DNA of 58,273 nucleotides from Flavobacterium psychrophilum DSM 3660 = ATCC 49418. Lineage in GTDB: Bacteria; Bacteroidota; Bacteroidia; Flavobacteriales; Flavobacteriaceae. The notes under the pieces are model-generated. The model saw only the letters and a program-made list of their open reading frames with translations. It did not search any database and was not told where the DNA came from. Each line of letters starts with the position of its first letter. Position 1 is the first letter of the stretch. The stretch spans positions 1-58,273 of the forward strand of contig NZ_MUHE01000009.1 of NCBI RefSeq assembly GCF_002217405.1, given 5' to 3'. Both the position numbers and the translations under genes were made by a program. Below, in pieces: positions 17,127-26,352 of the stretch.

Positions 17127-18089
17127 ATGAATTGTATAATTTGCAATAAAATAGCTGATGAAGTTGGCTCCCATTTAATACCAGCAAGCTTAATTAAAAA
17201 TTGTGTTGGTAAACATTACAGTGAAGAATCTTATAACATTGATGTTAAGACATCGAAGATTGAGGTGTATTATGGTAGAGATAATTTAAAAAATGAATCA
17301 ACCGAAATAATAAGGAATCATTATAAAAGGGATAATGTTCTTTGTAAGGTTTGTGAAAAAAAGTTAGGTATATTAGAATCACATTTTGCTGTTGAATTTT
17401 TGCAAAAATTTAGAGATGGTAAATATTTAAATAATTTCATTTCTTCTAAATCAAGTAATAATTTAGAAATTTTAGAGCCAAAAAAGATTTCTAATATTGA
17501 AATTCAAGCTTACTTTTATTCAATAATATTACGTTTTTGTTGTACATATAAAGCTGAAGGAGGCGATAGTTTTGTTGAAGAAAATGATTTGTTAAAAATT
17601 AGAAAGTTTATTTATAACTATTTATATGATAACTTATCTAAGGAGAATTATGGAATTGAAGATTTTAAAATTATAATAATATTTAATAAATATTCTAAAA
17701 ATAGTCTTTTAATTTCTAATTTAGAAATTGTAAAAAACCCTTATACTTTTTATTTCTGTGAAGCAATTATAGTATTATATATTGGTGAAACTCCCTGTAA
17801 AGAAAAATCAATATATGCTGATTGTTTAAATTCAATTACAGATGAATCGTCTAAAATAATTGTTGGTCCTGCATCTTTGTATGATGAGTTAACTGTACTA
17901 AAGACTTATATTCTTGCAAGAAATTTTATGACAAAAGGGATTAAAAATATTTCAGAATTAAACAAAAAGTCGTACAAAGAAAATGAAATTGAAGTTAGAG
18001 AAATAATTAAAATGTATGAAGGTAGAGATGATAAAGGTTTGTATATAGATAAATTATTTAATGACTTGATAACTAAATACAACCGTTAA
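17127..18089 (+). CDS. HNH-like zinc protein, function unknown
   Basis: With the ATG at 17127 (a TTG two codons earlier is possible) the protein has 320 residues. The N-terminus shows C3-x-x-C6, S15-H16-L-I-P, then C73-x-x-C76-E: the arrangement of a zinc-bound HNH/treble-clef nuclease fold with the SHxIP signature. The rest is alpha-helical with no recognised domain and no membrane segment. Genes of this type are often seen as isolated accessory genes and sometimes near defence genes, but nothing here proves defence. It is markedly AT-rich and sits alone in a gene-poor stretch, suggesting transfer. It may equally be a regulatory or repair protein. Confidence 0.6.
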   Translation: MNCIICNKIADEVGSHLIPASLIKNCVGKHYSEESYNIDVKTSKIEVYYGRDNLKNESTEIIRNHYKRDNVLCKVCEKKLGILESHFAVEFLQKFRDGKYLNNFISSKSSNNLEILEPKKISNIEIQAYFYSIILRFCCTYKAEGGDSFVEENDLLKIRKFIYNYLYDNLSKENYGIEDFKIIIIFNKYSKNSLLISNLEIVKNPYTFYFCEAIIVLYIGETPCKEKSIYADCLNSITDESSKIIVGPASLYDELTVLKTYILARNFMTKGIKNISELNKKSYKENEIEVREIIKMYEGRDDKGLYIDKLFNDLITKYNR

Positions 18090-18123
18090 CAGGCGTTTGG
18101 AAGGATTTTGGTTTTTATATTAT

Positions 18124-18312
18124 TTAAACTTTAAAAACACTAGAAAAAGCGCTGATGTAAAAATCATAGCCTATAATATATTTTATCAAATTTCCATTTA
18201 GTTTATTTATTAGTTCTCCATTTTTATGCTGTAACGCACGTAACCCTACAAGAGACTCCGTTATGCTGATTTTTAAAGGTAATGCCATCGCAAAAAAATA
18301 ATTATTATACAA
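18124..18312 (-). pseudogene. possible transposase N-terminal remnant (IS630-like)
   Basis: A 62-codon frame whose residues 13-45 (KISITESLVGLRALQHKNG and on) resemble the N-terminal helix-turn-helix of IS630-type transposases. The rest diverges and stops, with no DDE domain nearby. The remainder of 18090-18615 holds the sdhC promoter and no other gene I can support. It could be a chance open frame. Confidence 0.3.
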
Positions 18313-18544
18313 TTCAAGCTATAGCCAAAAAGAGTCCAATTTCAAAATGCTGGACTATCTTAATCTTATGATTTGTATAAGCTCCGTTTCTTGTATTCAT
18401 ATTTCAAAATGTGCTATTTTAAATTTAAAATAACCTCCGAATTATTAATGAGCTAAAATGCCTAATGATATTACATTACGATTTTTCTGTCTATTTAGCA
18501 AAAATATACCCCATTTTAAATTCATTATAAATAAGCCACCAACA

Positions 18545-18576
18545 TTTGCTGATGAGATGAATTTGCGTTATTTTTG
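18545..18576 (+). promoter_or_regulatory. promoter of the sdh operon
   Basis: TTTG (18545-18548), 20-nt spacer, TATTTTTG (18569-18576), with a leader of about 35 nt before the sdhC ATG. Confidence 0.7.
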
Positions 18577-18615
18577 TTTAAACTTTTTTAAAACCAAATA
18601 ATTAACAAAAATACT

Positions 18616-19281
18616 ATGGCAAAATCAACAATGTTGAAGTCATCGATAGCAAAAAAAGTCGCTATGGCTCTTTCGGGAATTTTCCTGATAACGTTTCTTT
18701 CACTTCACTTTTTTATCAATATGATATCGGTTTTTAGTGCTGAAACTTTTAACATGATGTCTCATTTTATGGGATACAATCCAGTAATTCAGTTTGTTAT
18801 GCAGCCTGTCCTGATTACCGGGGTTGTTTTTCATTTTGTAATGGGAATTGTTTTAGAATTAAAAAACAAAAGCGCAAGACCCGTTTCTTATGCAAAATAT
18901 AACGGAGCAGCAAATGCCTCTTGGGCTTCAAGAAATATGATTGTTTCCGGATTAGTAGTTTTGGCATTTGTTGGCTTGCATTTTTATGATTTTTGGGTTC
19001 AAGAAATAACCTATAAATATATCGATGGGAATGTAATCGATGCAACAAGATATCATCGAGAATTAGTTGCTAAATTTGTAAGTCCTGTTCGTACAGGCTT
19101 GTATTGTTTAGCATTCGTGTTGCTAGCAATACATTTATGGCACGGATTTAATTCGTCTTTTCAATCTGTAGGATTCAATAATAAATTTTCAAAATCATTA
19201 CATAAATTAGGATATGCTTTTGCGATAATTGTTCCTTTTGGATTTATTTTTATTGCATTATTTCATCATTTTAAAAATTAA
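18616..19281 (+). CDS. sdhC: succinate dehydrogenase cytochrome b subunit
   Basis: A 221-residue membrane subunit of complex II, of the single-subunit diheme type found in Bacteroidota (no separate SdhD). Five membrane helices are visible, with histidines placed for two b hemes: FLSLHFFINM, VVFHFVMGI, FVGLHFYDFW, LLAIHLWHGF and IALFHHF. It anchors SdhA/SdhB and passes electrons to menaquinone. It is the first gene of the operon, 9 nt ahead of sdhA. Confidence 0.95.
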   Translation: MAKSTMLKSSIAKKVAMALSGIFLITFLSLHFFINMISVFSAETFNMMSHFMGYNPVIQFVMQPVLITGVVFHFVMGIVLELKNKSARPVSYAKYNGAANASWASRNMIVSGLVVLAFVGLHFYDFWVQEITYKYIDGNVIDATRYHRELVAKFVSPVRTGLYCLAFVLLAIHLWHGFNSSFQSVGFNNKFSKSLHKLGYAFAIIVPFGFIFIALFHHFKN

Positions 19282-19290
19282 CAACTAATT

Positions 19291-21300
19291 ATGAAGTTAG
19301 ATTCAAAAATACCAGAAGGTCCAATTGCGGACAAATGGACAAATTATAAAGACCACTTAAAATTAGTAGCGCCAAATAACCGACCTAAAATTGATGTTAT
19401 TGTCGTGGGAACTGGTTTGGCCGGATCGTCGGCCGCAGCATCATTAGCAGAAATGGGATACAATGTAAAAGCATTTTGTTTCCAAGATTCGCCTCGTCGT
19501 GCACACTCAATTGCTGCGCAGGGAGGTATTAATGCTGCTAAAAACTATCAAAATGACGGAGATAGTACTTTTAGATTATTCTATGACACCATCAAAGGTG
19601 GAGATTATAGAGCTCGTGAAGCAAACGTACACCGTTTAGCAGAAGTTTCAGGAAATATTATCGACCAATGTGTGGCGCAAGGTGTTCCTTTTGCTCGTGA
19701 TTACGGAGGGAATTTAGATAACCGTTCGTTTGGTGGTACACAAGTACAACGTACTTTTTATGCTGCAGGACAAACAGGACAACAATTACTTTTAGGAGCT
19801 TATTCATCTTTATCAAGACAAATTGGTCAAGGAAATATAGAAATGTTTAACCGTCACGAAATGCTAGATTTAGTAAAAATAGACGGAAAAGCACGTGGGA
19901 TTATTGCCCGTAATCTAGTTACAGGAGAAATAGAAAGACATTCAGCTCATGCTGTTATTATTGCCACTGGAGGGTACGGAAATGTATATTTCTTATCAAC
20001 AAACGCCATGGGAAGTAACGTAACTGCTGGTTGGAAAATACACAAGCAAGGAGCTGCTTTTGCAAACCCATGTTATGTGCAAATTCACCCAACTTGTATT
20101 CCAGTACACGGAACCAATCAATCGAAATTAACATTAATGTCTGAGTCTTTAAGAAACTCTGGGCGTATTTGGGTTCCTAAGAAAAAAGAAGATGCAGAAG
20201 CTATTCGTGCTGGAAAATTAAAACCAACACAAATTGCTGAAGAAGATAGAGATTATTACCTAGAAAGAAAATATCCTGCTTTTGGAAACTTAGTACCTCG
20301 TGATGTGGCCTCTAGAGCCGCAAAAGAAGTATGTGACGAAGGTCACGGAATTGAAGCTAACGATACCAATGAGGGTGTTTATTTAGATTTTTCTTCAGAA
20401 ATTCAAAGCAAAGGTCGTCAAACTGCTTTTGCAAAAGGAAACCATCACCCAACAGATGAAGAGGTTACCAAATTAGGAAAACAATGGTTAGAAGAAAAAT
20501 ATGGTAACTTATTTACCATGTACCAAAAAATTACCGATGAGAATCCTTACGAAACACCAATGAAAATTTATCCAGCAGTACACTACACAATGGGTGGTGT
20601 TTGGGTAGATTATAACTTACAATCTACCATTCCTGGTTGTTTCGTGGCAGGAGAAGCCAACTTCTCTGATCACGGAGCCAACAGATTGGGAGCTTCGGCT
20701 TTAATGCAAGGTTTGGCCGATGGTTATTTCGTATTACCATACACCGTTTCTAACTATTTAGCTGATGAAATTAGAACTGGAAAAATATCAACAGAATCGC
20801 AAGAGTTTGTTGATGCAGAAAACAGAGTTAAAGATTCTATTAATAAATTCTTACACAATAAAGGATCTAAAACAGTAGATCATTTTCACAAACGTTTGGG
20901 ATTAATCATGTGGAACAAAGTAGGAATGGGAAGAAACGAAGCTGGATTAAAAGAAGCTATTTCTGAAATTGCTGCATTAAAAGAAGAATTCTACAAAGAT
21001 GTTTATGTGCCAGGAAGTGCAGACGAATTAAATCAAGAATTAGAAAAAGCACTTCGTGTTGCCGATTTTATCGATTTAGGTCAACTAATGGCAATGGACG
21101 CTTTACAAAGAAAAGAATCTTGCGGAGGTCACTTCCGTGAAGAATATCAAGATTCAGAAGGAGAAACGCTTCGCGATGATGAAAACTTCTCTTTTGTTGG
21201 TGCTTGGGAATATATGGGTTACGATATCAGCAAAGAAATTCTTAACAAAGAAGAATTGAAATACGAGTTTATTAAAATCGCAGCTAGAAATTATAAGTAG
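19291..21300 (+). CDS. sdhA: succinate dehydrogenase flavoprotein subunit
   Basis: A 669-residue catalytic subunit. The FAD-binding site reads [19 protein letters not shown]; the FAD-attachment His lies in [19 protein letters not shown]; the capping and active-site regions include [27 protein letters not shown] and the [20 protein letters not shown] segment. It oxidises succinate to fumarate in the TCA cycle. Its length matches the longer Bacteroidota type. The stop codon TAG is the first triplet of a short repeat (21298-21326), beyond which the operon is interrupted by a foreign gene. Confidence 0.97.
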   Translation: MKLDSKIPEGPIADKWTNYKDHLKLVAPNNRPKIDVIVVGTGLAGSSAAASLAEMGYNVKAFCFQDSPRRAHSIAAQGGINAAKNYQNDGDSTFRLFYDTIKGGDYRAREANVHRLAEVSGNIIDQCVAQGVPFARDYGGNLDNRSFGGTQVQRTFYAAGQTGQQLLLGAYSSLSRQIGQGNIEMFNRHEMLDLVKIDGKARGIIARNLVTGEIERHSAHAVIIATGGYGNVYFLSTNAMGSNVTAGWKIHKQGAAFANPCYVQIHPTCIPVHGTNQSKLTLMSESLRNSGRIWVPKKKEDAEAIRAGKLKPTQIAEEDRDYYLERKYPAFGNLVPRDVASRAAKEVCDEGHGIEANDTNEGVYLDFSSEIQSKGRQTAFAKGNHHPTDEEVTKLGKQWLEEKYGNLFTMYQKITDENPYETPMKIYPAVHYTMGGVWVDYNLQSTIPGCFVAGEANFSDHGANRLGASALMQGLADGYFVLPYTVSNYLADEIRTGKISTESQEFVDAENRVKDSINKFLHNKGSKTVDHFHKRLGLIMWNKVGMGRNEAGLKEAISEIAALKEEFYKDVYVPGSADELNQELEKALRVADFIDLGQLMAMDALQRKESCGGHFREEYQDSEGETLRDDENFSFVGAWEYMGYDISKEILNKEELKYEFIKIAARNYK

Positions 21301-21326
21301 GCAATAGCCATTAGCCAATAGGCATA
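21298..21326. repeat. TAGGCAATAGCC-type spacer repeat, copy 1
   Basis: A 29-nt segment beginning with the sdhA stop codon. It shares TAGGCAATAGCC and then TTAG-CAATAG with the copy at 56375-56403. It looks like a low-copy intergenic repeat unit. Confidence 0.5.
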
Positions 21327-21354
21327 AGACAAAATAAATTAAAAAGCGAGTATC

Positions 21355-21782
21355 AAAAACTAATGCCTTTTGGATATGCGTAATAATTAAAAAATGAGTG
21401 AGATAAAATCGTACAAAGATTTATTAATTTGGCAAAAAGGAATTGATATTGCACTTTTATCATATAAATTGATAAAAGATTTTCCAAAAGAAGAATTGTA
21501 TGCTTTGTCAAGCCAAATTAAAAGATGTTCGATTTCAATCGCTTCTAATATAGCTGAAGGATATGGAAGACATTCAACACAAAGCTATATTCAATTTATT
21601 AAAATTGCGCGTGGCTCATTATGTGAACTAGAAACACAACTGTTGATAGCTCAAAAATTAGGTTTTATAAAAGAAGAGGAAATATTTTTCGAATTATTAA
21701 ACCAAATTACAGAAGAAAGTAAAATGATAAATTCATTTATTAATAAATTAGAATTAAGTAAATCGTAAAAACTAACGCCTTT
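21355..21782. repeat. direct repeats bracketing the inserted gene
   Basis: AAAAACTAATGCCTTT at 21355-21370 and AAAAACTAACGCCTTT at 21767-21782 are 15/16 identical, in the same orientation, and enclose exactly the four-helix-bundle gene. The right copy overlaps its stop codon. They look like the ends of an insertion or the product of a recombination event. Confidence 0.6.
21394..21768 (+). CDS. four-helix-bundle protein (23S rRNA IVP-type)
   Basis: A 124-residue all-helical protein with the family hallmarks: SYKDLLIWQKGIDIA at the N-terminus, the SNIAEGYGR signature, then ARGSLCELETQLLIAQKLG. The family is named after proteins encoded in intervening sequences of 23S rRNA genes; its members are common as lone genes in Bacteroidota and their role is not settled. 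It sits between sdhA and sdhB, where these operons normally have no gene, and is bracketed by near-identical 16-nt direct repeats. It is in the operon's orientation, so it is likely cotranscribed. It is probably a mobile passenger, not part of complex II. Confidence 0.88.
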   Translation: MSEIKSYKDLLIWQKGIDIALLSYKLIKDFPKEELYALSSQIKRCSISIASNIAEGYGRHSTQSYIQFIKIARGSLCELETQLLIAQKLGFIKEEEIFFELLNQITEESKMINSFINKLELSKS

Positions 21783-21826
21783 CACTTTTGCCTTTTGGCT
21801 TGTGACTTTTGGCTAAAATAAAAATT

Positions 21827-22591
21827 ATGAGTGCAGCAAAAAATATCAATATAAACCTTAAGATTTGGCGTCAGAAAAATGCTAAAGCAAAAGGTAGCAT
21901 GGAAACTTATAAATTAGATAATGTTTCTACAGCAAGTTCGTTTTTGGAAATGCTAGACCAATTAAACGAAGAATTAGTAAACGAAAAGAAAGAACCAGTA
22001 GCATTCGATCACGATTGTCGTGAAGGAATCTGCGGAATGTGTTCACTTTACATTAATGGTAGAGCACACGGACCAGATACTGGAACAACAACTTGTCAGT
22101 TACACATGAGAAAGTTTAACGATGGCGACACAATTTTTATAGAACCATGGCGCTCTAAAGCGTTTCCAGTTGTAAAAGATTTAGTAGTTGACAGAAGTTC
22201 TTTCGACAGAATACAACAAGCTGGTGGATTTGTCTCTGTAAACACCTCAGGAAATACTATTGATGCCAATGCAACACCTATAAAAAAAGGCGATGCCGAT
22301 AAATCATTTGAAGCAGCAGCTTGTATTGGTTGTGGTGCTTGTGTAGCCTCTTGTAAAAATGGTTCGGCCATGTTGTTTGTTGGTGCAAAAGTATCGCAAT
22401 ACGCTTTATTACCACAAGGAAAAGTAGAAGCTACCGAAAGAGTCCTAAACATGGTTCGCCAAATGGACGAAGAGGGCTTCGGAAACTGTACAAATACAGG
22501 AGCTTGCGAAGTAGAATGTCCTAAAGGAATTTCTTTAGAAAATATTGCAAGAATGAATAGAGAATATTTATCCGCTAGTTTAAAAGGATAA
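21827..22591 (+). CDS. sdhB: succinate dehydrogenase iron-sulfur subunit
   Basis: With the ATG at 21827 the protein has 254 residues (an in-frame TTG at 21809 is unlikely). All cluster ligands are present: [2Fe-2S] CREGICGMC with a later CQLHM; [4Fe-4S] [11 protein letters not shown]; [3Fe-4S] and final ligands [14 protein letters not shown]. It carries electrons from the SdhA flavin to the heme/quinone subunit. The gap to sdhA is about 526 nt because of the inserted gene, so its expression now depends on readthrough or a local promoter. A terminator follows. Confidence 0.97.
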   Translation: MSAAKNININLKIWRQKNAKAKGSMETYKLDNVSTASSFLEMLDQLNEELVNEKKEPVAFDHDCREGICGMCSLYINGRAHGPDTGTTTCQLHMRKFNDGDTIFIEPWRSKAFPVVKDLVVDRSSFDRIQQAGGFVSVNTSGNTIDANATPIKKGDADKSFEAAACIGCGACVASCKNGSAMLFVGAKVSQYALLPQGKVEATERVLNMVRQMDEEGFGNCTNTGACEVECPKGISLENIARMNREYLSASLKG

Positions 22592-22615
22592 ATAAACATC
22601 GATAAATAAAGACAG

Positions 22616-22647
22616 AAGCGCATTCATTTACTTGAATGCGTTTTTTT
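22616..22647 (+). terminator. terminator of the sdh operon
   Basis: Stem CGCATTCA (22619-22626) with TGAATGCG (22633-22640), a TTTACT loop and a following run of seven T. Confidence 0.88.
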
Positions 22648-22896
22648 ATTCAAAAAAGATTGCGATATTATTAAAACTACAACCCTCTCTTTTTTTATAA
22701 CTTATGCCGTTTTAATTTTAAAAACGCCGTAATATTTGGTCCGTATATTGTATTACGAGGAACTAGGAATCTCGCAATAGCAAACCGTATATTTGTTATT
22801 TCAGTAAATTTAATAATAAAGGGCATTAACTAAAATATAAAACCAATAAATAACTTCTATAAGCAATCATTTCTTTTAATTTGTAGCATGCTAGTT

Positions 22897-22904
22897 TAAA
22901 TTTG
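22897..22904 (+). promoter_or_regulatory. dinB -7 element just before the start codon
   Basis: TAAATTTG ends 4 nt before the dinB ATG at 22909. If used, transcription would begin at or next to the A of the ATG, giving a leaderless message. The only upstream TTTG (22880-22883) is 13 nt away, shorter than usual. Confidence 0.45.
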
Positions 22905-22908
22905 TACG

Positions 22909-23988
22909 ATGTCCGAAAATTCTCAACGAAAAATAATCCACATCGATATGGATGCGTTTTACGCATCGGTCGAGCAAATGGACAATCCTAACTTAAAAGG
23001 AAAACCATTGGCGGTTGGTGGCAGTGAAGCACGAGGAGTAGTTTCGGCAGCAAGTTACGAAGCACGAAAATTTGGTGTACGCAGTGCTATGAGTGGTGCG
23101 CAAGCCAAACGAAACTGTCCAGATTTAATATTTGTGCCACCTCGTTTTGATAGATACCGAGAAATTTCAAAAAAAATTAAAAAGATATTTTACGAATACA
23201 CAGATTTAGTCGAGCCCTTATCGCTAGATGAAGCCTATCTAGATGTTACACAAAACAAAAAAGGAAATCCTAGCGCTACACTTATTGCACAAGAAATTAG
23301 GAAACGTATTTTCGAGGAAGTAGGACTAACGGCATCTGCAGGAATATCTGCCAATAAATTTGTAGCAAAAATCGCTTCAGATTACAACAAACCCAACGGA
23401 CAAAAAACCATTAATCCAGAAGAAATTGAGGGTTTTATGGAAGCGTTAGATATTAAAAAATTTTACGGAATTGGGAAAGTTACCACCGAAAAAATGTACC
23501 AACACGGTATTTTTACAGGAAAGGATTTAAAAAGAAAAACCTCCGAATATCTAGAAGTACATTTTGGCAAAAGTGGCGCTCAGTACTACAACATTGTGCG
23601 TGGCATACACAACAGTGAAGTAAAACCAAACCGAACCACAAAATCCGTAGCTGCAGAACATACATTTGACACCAATCTTACATCAGAAATATTTATGGAA
23701 GAAAGATTAGAACAAATTGCTACCGAACTAGGAAGAAGACTTAAAAAACACAAAATATCAGGAAAAACGATTACTTTAAAGATAAAATACTCGGATTTTA
23801 CCCAACAAACTCGCAGTAAAACCTTGCCTTATTTTATTTCAGATAAAGGAATTATCTCAGAAACTGTTAAAGAATTATTATACCAAGAACGAATGAAAGA
23901 TTCAGTAAGACTACTTGGTATTTCTCTAGCCAATTTAAATACCGAAATTAAAAAATCAATTGCAGTGCAGTTAAAATTCGATTTTTAA
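22909..23988 (+). CDS. dinB: DNA polymerase IV (Y-family)
   Basis: A 359-residue translesion polymerase. Catalytic residues are visible: IHIDMDAFYASVEQ with D13, and SLDEAYLD with S105-L-D107-E108. The helix-hairpin-helix segment KFYGIGKVTTEKM and the little-finger domain (about 235-345) follow. It copies past damaged bases and is error-prone. It is monocistronic. No LexA-type operator was recognised, and the -7 element lies almost on the start codon. Confidence 0.95.
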   Translation: MSENSQRKIIHIDMDAFYASVEQMDNPNLKGKPLAVGGSEARGVVSAASYEARKFGVRSAMSGAQAKRNCPDLIFVPPRFDRYREISKKIKKIFYEYTDLVEPLSLDEAYLDVTQNKKGNPSATLIAQEIRKRIFEEVGLTASAGISANKFVAKIASDYNKPNGQKTINPEEIEGFMEALDIKKFYGIGKVTTEKMYQHGIFTGKDLKRKTSEYLEVHFGKSGAQYYNIVRGIHNSEVKPNRTTKSVAAEHTFDTNLTSEIFMEERLEQIATELGRRLKKHKISGKTITLKIKYSDFTQQTRSKTLPYFISDKGIISETVKELLYQERMKDSVRLLGISLANLNTEIKKSIAVQLKFDF

Positions 23989-24133
23989 AATAAAAAAACA
24001 ACACTCATAATTAACCGTTTAGAGCTTTTTCTAACTAAAATTAGTTAGATATAAAAATGACTGTATTTGGCTATTTTTTAACCTTTATTTTTTACCTAGT
24101 TTTGAAATCTATATACAATACCTTTTAGGAGCT

Positions 24134-24165
24134 ATGCTTGTTTTTTAATAAAAAAAAACAAGCAT
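24134..24165. terminator. hairpin between dinB and the secreted-protein gene
   Basis: A 13-bp stem ATGCTTGTTTTTT (24134-24146) with AAAAAACAAGCAT (24153-24165). It can end dinB transcription, or, if the next message starts further left, form a leader hairpin. A smaller palindrome CTAACTAA/TTAGTTAG lies at 24031-24048. Confidence 0.6.
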
Positions 24166-24262
24166 TTCTTAAAAAAAAAATAGTATTGGGGGTGGAGTTC
24201 AGAAACCACAACAAAAACGAGGAGCAACTGAAAATCCAAAAGAGTAAGAAAAAAATAGAAAA

Positions 24263-25546
24263 ATGGAAAAATTAATTATTACCTTAAGTCTGTTCTTAGT
24301 GGGAACAAGCGCATTTGTACAAGCTCAAGAGAAACCACTAGATGTTAAATACCGCAGAAGTTCTTTACACACAATGGTCGTAGAGTCAGAAAAATTTCCT
24401 CAAAAAGATGTGGTTTTAAAAGCTTTCAATAACGCACCATTTCCTGAAAAATACAATAATCACCAAATTGCTCAAAAATCTTTTAATCCTGCAAATTACA
24501 CATTAACCGCAGAAGAAAAAGCTAAATTTAATAGCACCTCTAAAACAGCTAAAATTAATCTTGACGAACCAGAATCAGTAGATAAAGAATTGCCAGCAAG
24601 AATCCAGAAATATTTTGAAAAAGAAAAAATAGCACACAAATTAGTTGCAAAATGGTTTAATAGAAAAGCAGACGGAAGTTTCGATTCTAATTTAGTTTCA
24701 GAACGAGGTGTGTTTAATGCCTCTTTTCTTGATCAAAAAACAGCCCAAGCCTCATCAGAAGGAGACGCTCTGCTAAAAACAGCAGGTTTCGAGCTAATTG
24801 ATAATACATTTGTAGTAGTAAATAAATTTAACTTCGTAGAAAACGAACCTGTTGCACGTGTGATACGAGATGCAGCAAAAATCGCAGCAAGCAAACTTCC
24901 AATGGGACAAGAAGTGGCTATGAGACTAGCGGACAAAGCTTATGATAAAGCAAAAGAAGGCTATTCTATCTGGGCAACATCTTATTTGTACAAATTGGTT
25001 TGGAACGAAACTGTATCGAACACTTTTTATGCAGATTTGTATATGGATAAAACAAATCTAGATCCTGCAAAAAAGAAAGCTTTTGACAATTCCGATCTAT
25101 TTAAATTAGAATTTGTTGGAGACGAATCTGCATCAGCATTAGTCACTTTTTCATTAAAAGAAAACAGAACAGAGGAACAAATAATAGCCCTTTCAACAGT
25201 TAGAATTACTGATAATGTATATGCAAAACTTCAAAAAAAATACGATGTTTTCAAAACCAAAACACCCCTTTTTACAGGAAACCCTATTACTGCTAAAATT
25301 GGAACAAAAGAAGGCTTAGAGGGCGGCGAAAAATTTGATGTCCTTGAACAAACTATTAATGAAAAAACAGGCATAGCAACATACAAAAGTATAGGTACTA
25401 TTAAAGTTGAAAAAGATTTAATTTGGGACAATGCCTACAACGGAACCGAAAAAGAAAACACAGAAGCCACTCCAGCTATTGATAGAACCACATTCTCAGG
25501 AGGAAAAAAATATTATCCTGGATTACTAATCAGACAAATAAAATAA
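24263..25546 (+). CDS. exported protein of unknown function (cluster gene A)
   Basis: A 427-residue protein with a clear signal peptide (about 1-21, ending VQAQ). No enzyme motif is visible. The N-terminal part is charged and helical. The middle (about 170-260) has a helical stretch with alternating Ala/Lys (RVIRDAAKIAASKLPMGQEV). The C-terminal 100 residues are beta-rich with a glycine-turn pattern (IGTKEGLEGGEKFDVLEQ) resembling the small barrel at the end of FlgT-like envelope proteins. It precedes a four-gene operon of exported proteins in the same orientation, 265 nt away. A function in the periplasm or outer membrane is inferred from export and context only. Confidence 0.7.
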   Translation: MEKLIITLSLFLVGTSAFVQAQEKPLDVKYRRSSLHTMVVESEKFPQKDVVLKAFNNAPFPEKYNNHQIAQKSFNPANYTLTAEEKAKFNSTSKTAKINLDEPESVDKELPARIQKYFEKEKIAHKLVAKWFNRKADGSFDSNLVSERGVFNASFLDQKTAQASSEGDALLKTAGFELIDNTFVVVNKFNFVENEPVARVIRDAAKIAASKLPMGQEVAMRLADKAYDKAKEGYSIWATSYLYKLVWNETVSNTFYADLYMDKTNLDPAKKKAFDNSDLFKLEFVGDESASALVTFSLKENRTEEQIIALSTVRITDNVYAKLQKKYDVFKTKTPLFTGNPITAKIGTKEGLEGGEKFDVLEQTINEKTGIATYKSIGTIKVEKDLIWDNAYNGTEKENTEATPAIDRTTFSGGKKYYPGLLIRQIK

Positions 25547-25674
25547 ATAATTATGAATTTTTAGCTTAATTCTGTTATGTACAGCATTTTTTCAAATCTC
25601 ATTATTTGAGTATTATGACACAAGGGTTGGGGTTTAAGTTACAAACGAAGTTTACGGAACTCCGATAAAACTAT

Positions 25675-25726
25675 AGTGAAGTACTCTTTTTAAGGTATAA
25701 AAACCCTTAAAAAAGACCCTCACTTC
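25675..25726 (+). other. long imperfect hairpin in the leader of the secreted operon
   Basis: AGTGA...CTCTTTTTAAGG (25675-25695) pairs imperfectly with CCCTTAAAAAAGA...TCACT (25704-25724). It lies about 90 nt before cluster gene B and may be a weak terminator for gene A or a leader structure. The rest of 25547-25811 shows nothing else I recognise. Confidence 0.4.
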
Positions 25727-25811
25727 GATCCTAAAACAAAACACTGTAAGTAAAAGAATTAAGCTTAATTTTTCTATTCATAATGAACACTTCATCTAAT
25801 ATCCAAATCAA

Positions 25812-26333
25812 ATGAAAAAACTTTCAAACACAATAGTCATACTATTTGTAATAATCTTTAGCCTGAACCAAACAGTTAATGCACAAGCTAGAAAAAAAGC
25901 CGAAAAAGACACGCAAGAGTGGAGATACGAAATTGAAGCTATACAAACTGGAACACAGGGAACATACTTAATAAAAGTATGGTCTTATTCTAAAAGACCA
26001 GATGTTGCCATAGAACAGGCAAAAAAAAATGCGGTACACGGAATAATATTTAAAGGATTTGCAGGAAATGCAACAGTTCCAGGGCAAAGCGCTCTAACAA
26101 ACAATACAAATCTTGAAGTAGAAAAAGAAGAATTTTTTAAACCCTTTTTTGAAGATGGAGGAAAGTACATGAAATTTGTTTCAACATCAACAGATGGTGC
26201 AGTTGCTGCAGAAGACAGAATGAAAATAGGAAAAGAATACAAAGTAGGTGTAATAGTATCTGTAAATGTTTCGGCCTTAAGAAAAGACTTAGAAGCTGCA
26301 GGAATTCTAAAATCATTAAATTCTGGATTTTAA
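25812..26333 (+). CDS. exported protein, LPP20-like (cluster gene B)
   Basis: A 173-residue protein with a signal peptide (about 1-25, ending VNAQ). The core reads YLIKVWSYSKRPDVAIEQA, followed by KKNAVHGIIFKGF and FFEDGGKYMKFV, then a strand YKVGVIVSVNVSALRKDLE. The alternating Ala/Lys helix after a beta hairpin resembles LPP20/FlgP-type lipoprotein domains. It is a paralogue of the next gene: the same blocks recur there as AIEQAKKEAVNAVLFLGI and FFKDGGNYKNF. It is 19 nt ahead of that gene, so they form one operon. It has no lipobox, unlike its partner. The function is unknown. Confidence 0.7.
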   Translation: MKKLSNTIVILFVIIFSLNQTVNAQARKKAEKDTQEWRYEIEAIQTGTQGTYLIKVWSYSKRPDVAIEQAKKNAVHGIIFKGFAGNATVPGQSALTNNTNLEVEKEEFFKPFFEDGGKYMKFVSTSTDGAVAAEDRMKIGKEYKVGVIVSVNVSALRKDLEAAGILKSLNSGF

Positions 26334-26352
26334 ACAAAAATAATTTTAAGTC

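Larger units (their letters stand above)
22592..22908. other. intergenic between sdhB and dinB
   Basis: It holds the sdh terminator at its left end, a candidate -7 element TATATTTG at 22788-22795, and the dinB -7 element at 22897-22904. I see no gene. Confidence 0.5.

Noticed and set aside
22096..22623. 175-codon minus-strand frame opposite sdhB
   Set aside because: It mirrors sdhB, whose iron-sulfur motifs are certain. The antisense frame has no recognisable features.
24134..24165. Riboswitch before cluster gene A
   Set aside because: A simple 13-bp stem with a short loop and no conserved ligand core. A terminator is the simpler explanation.
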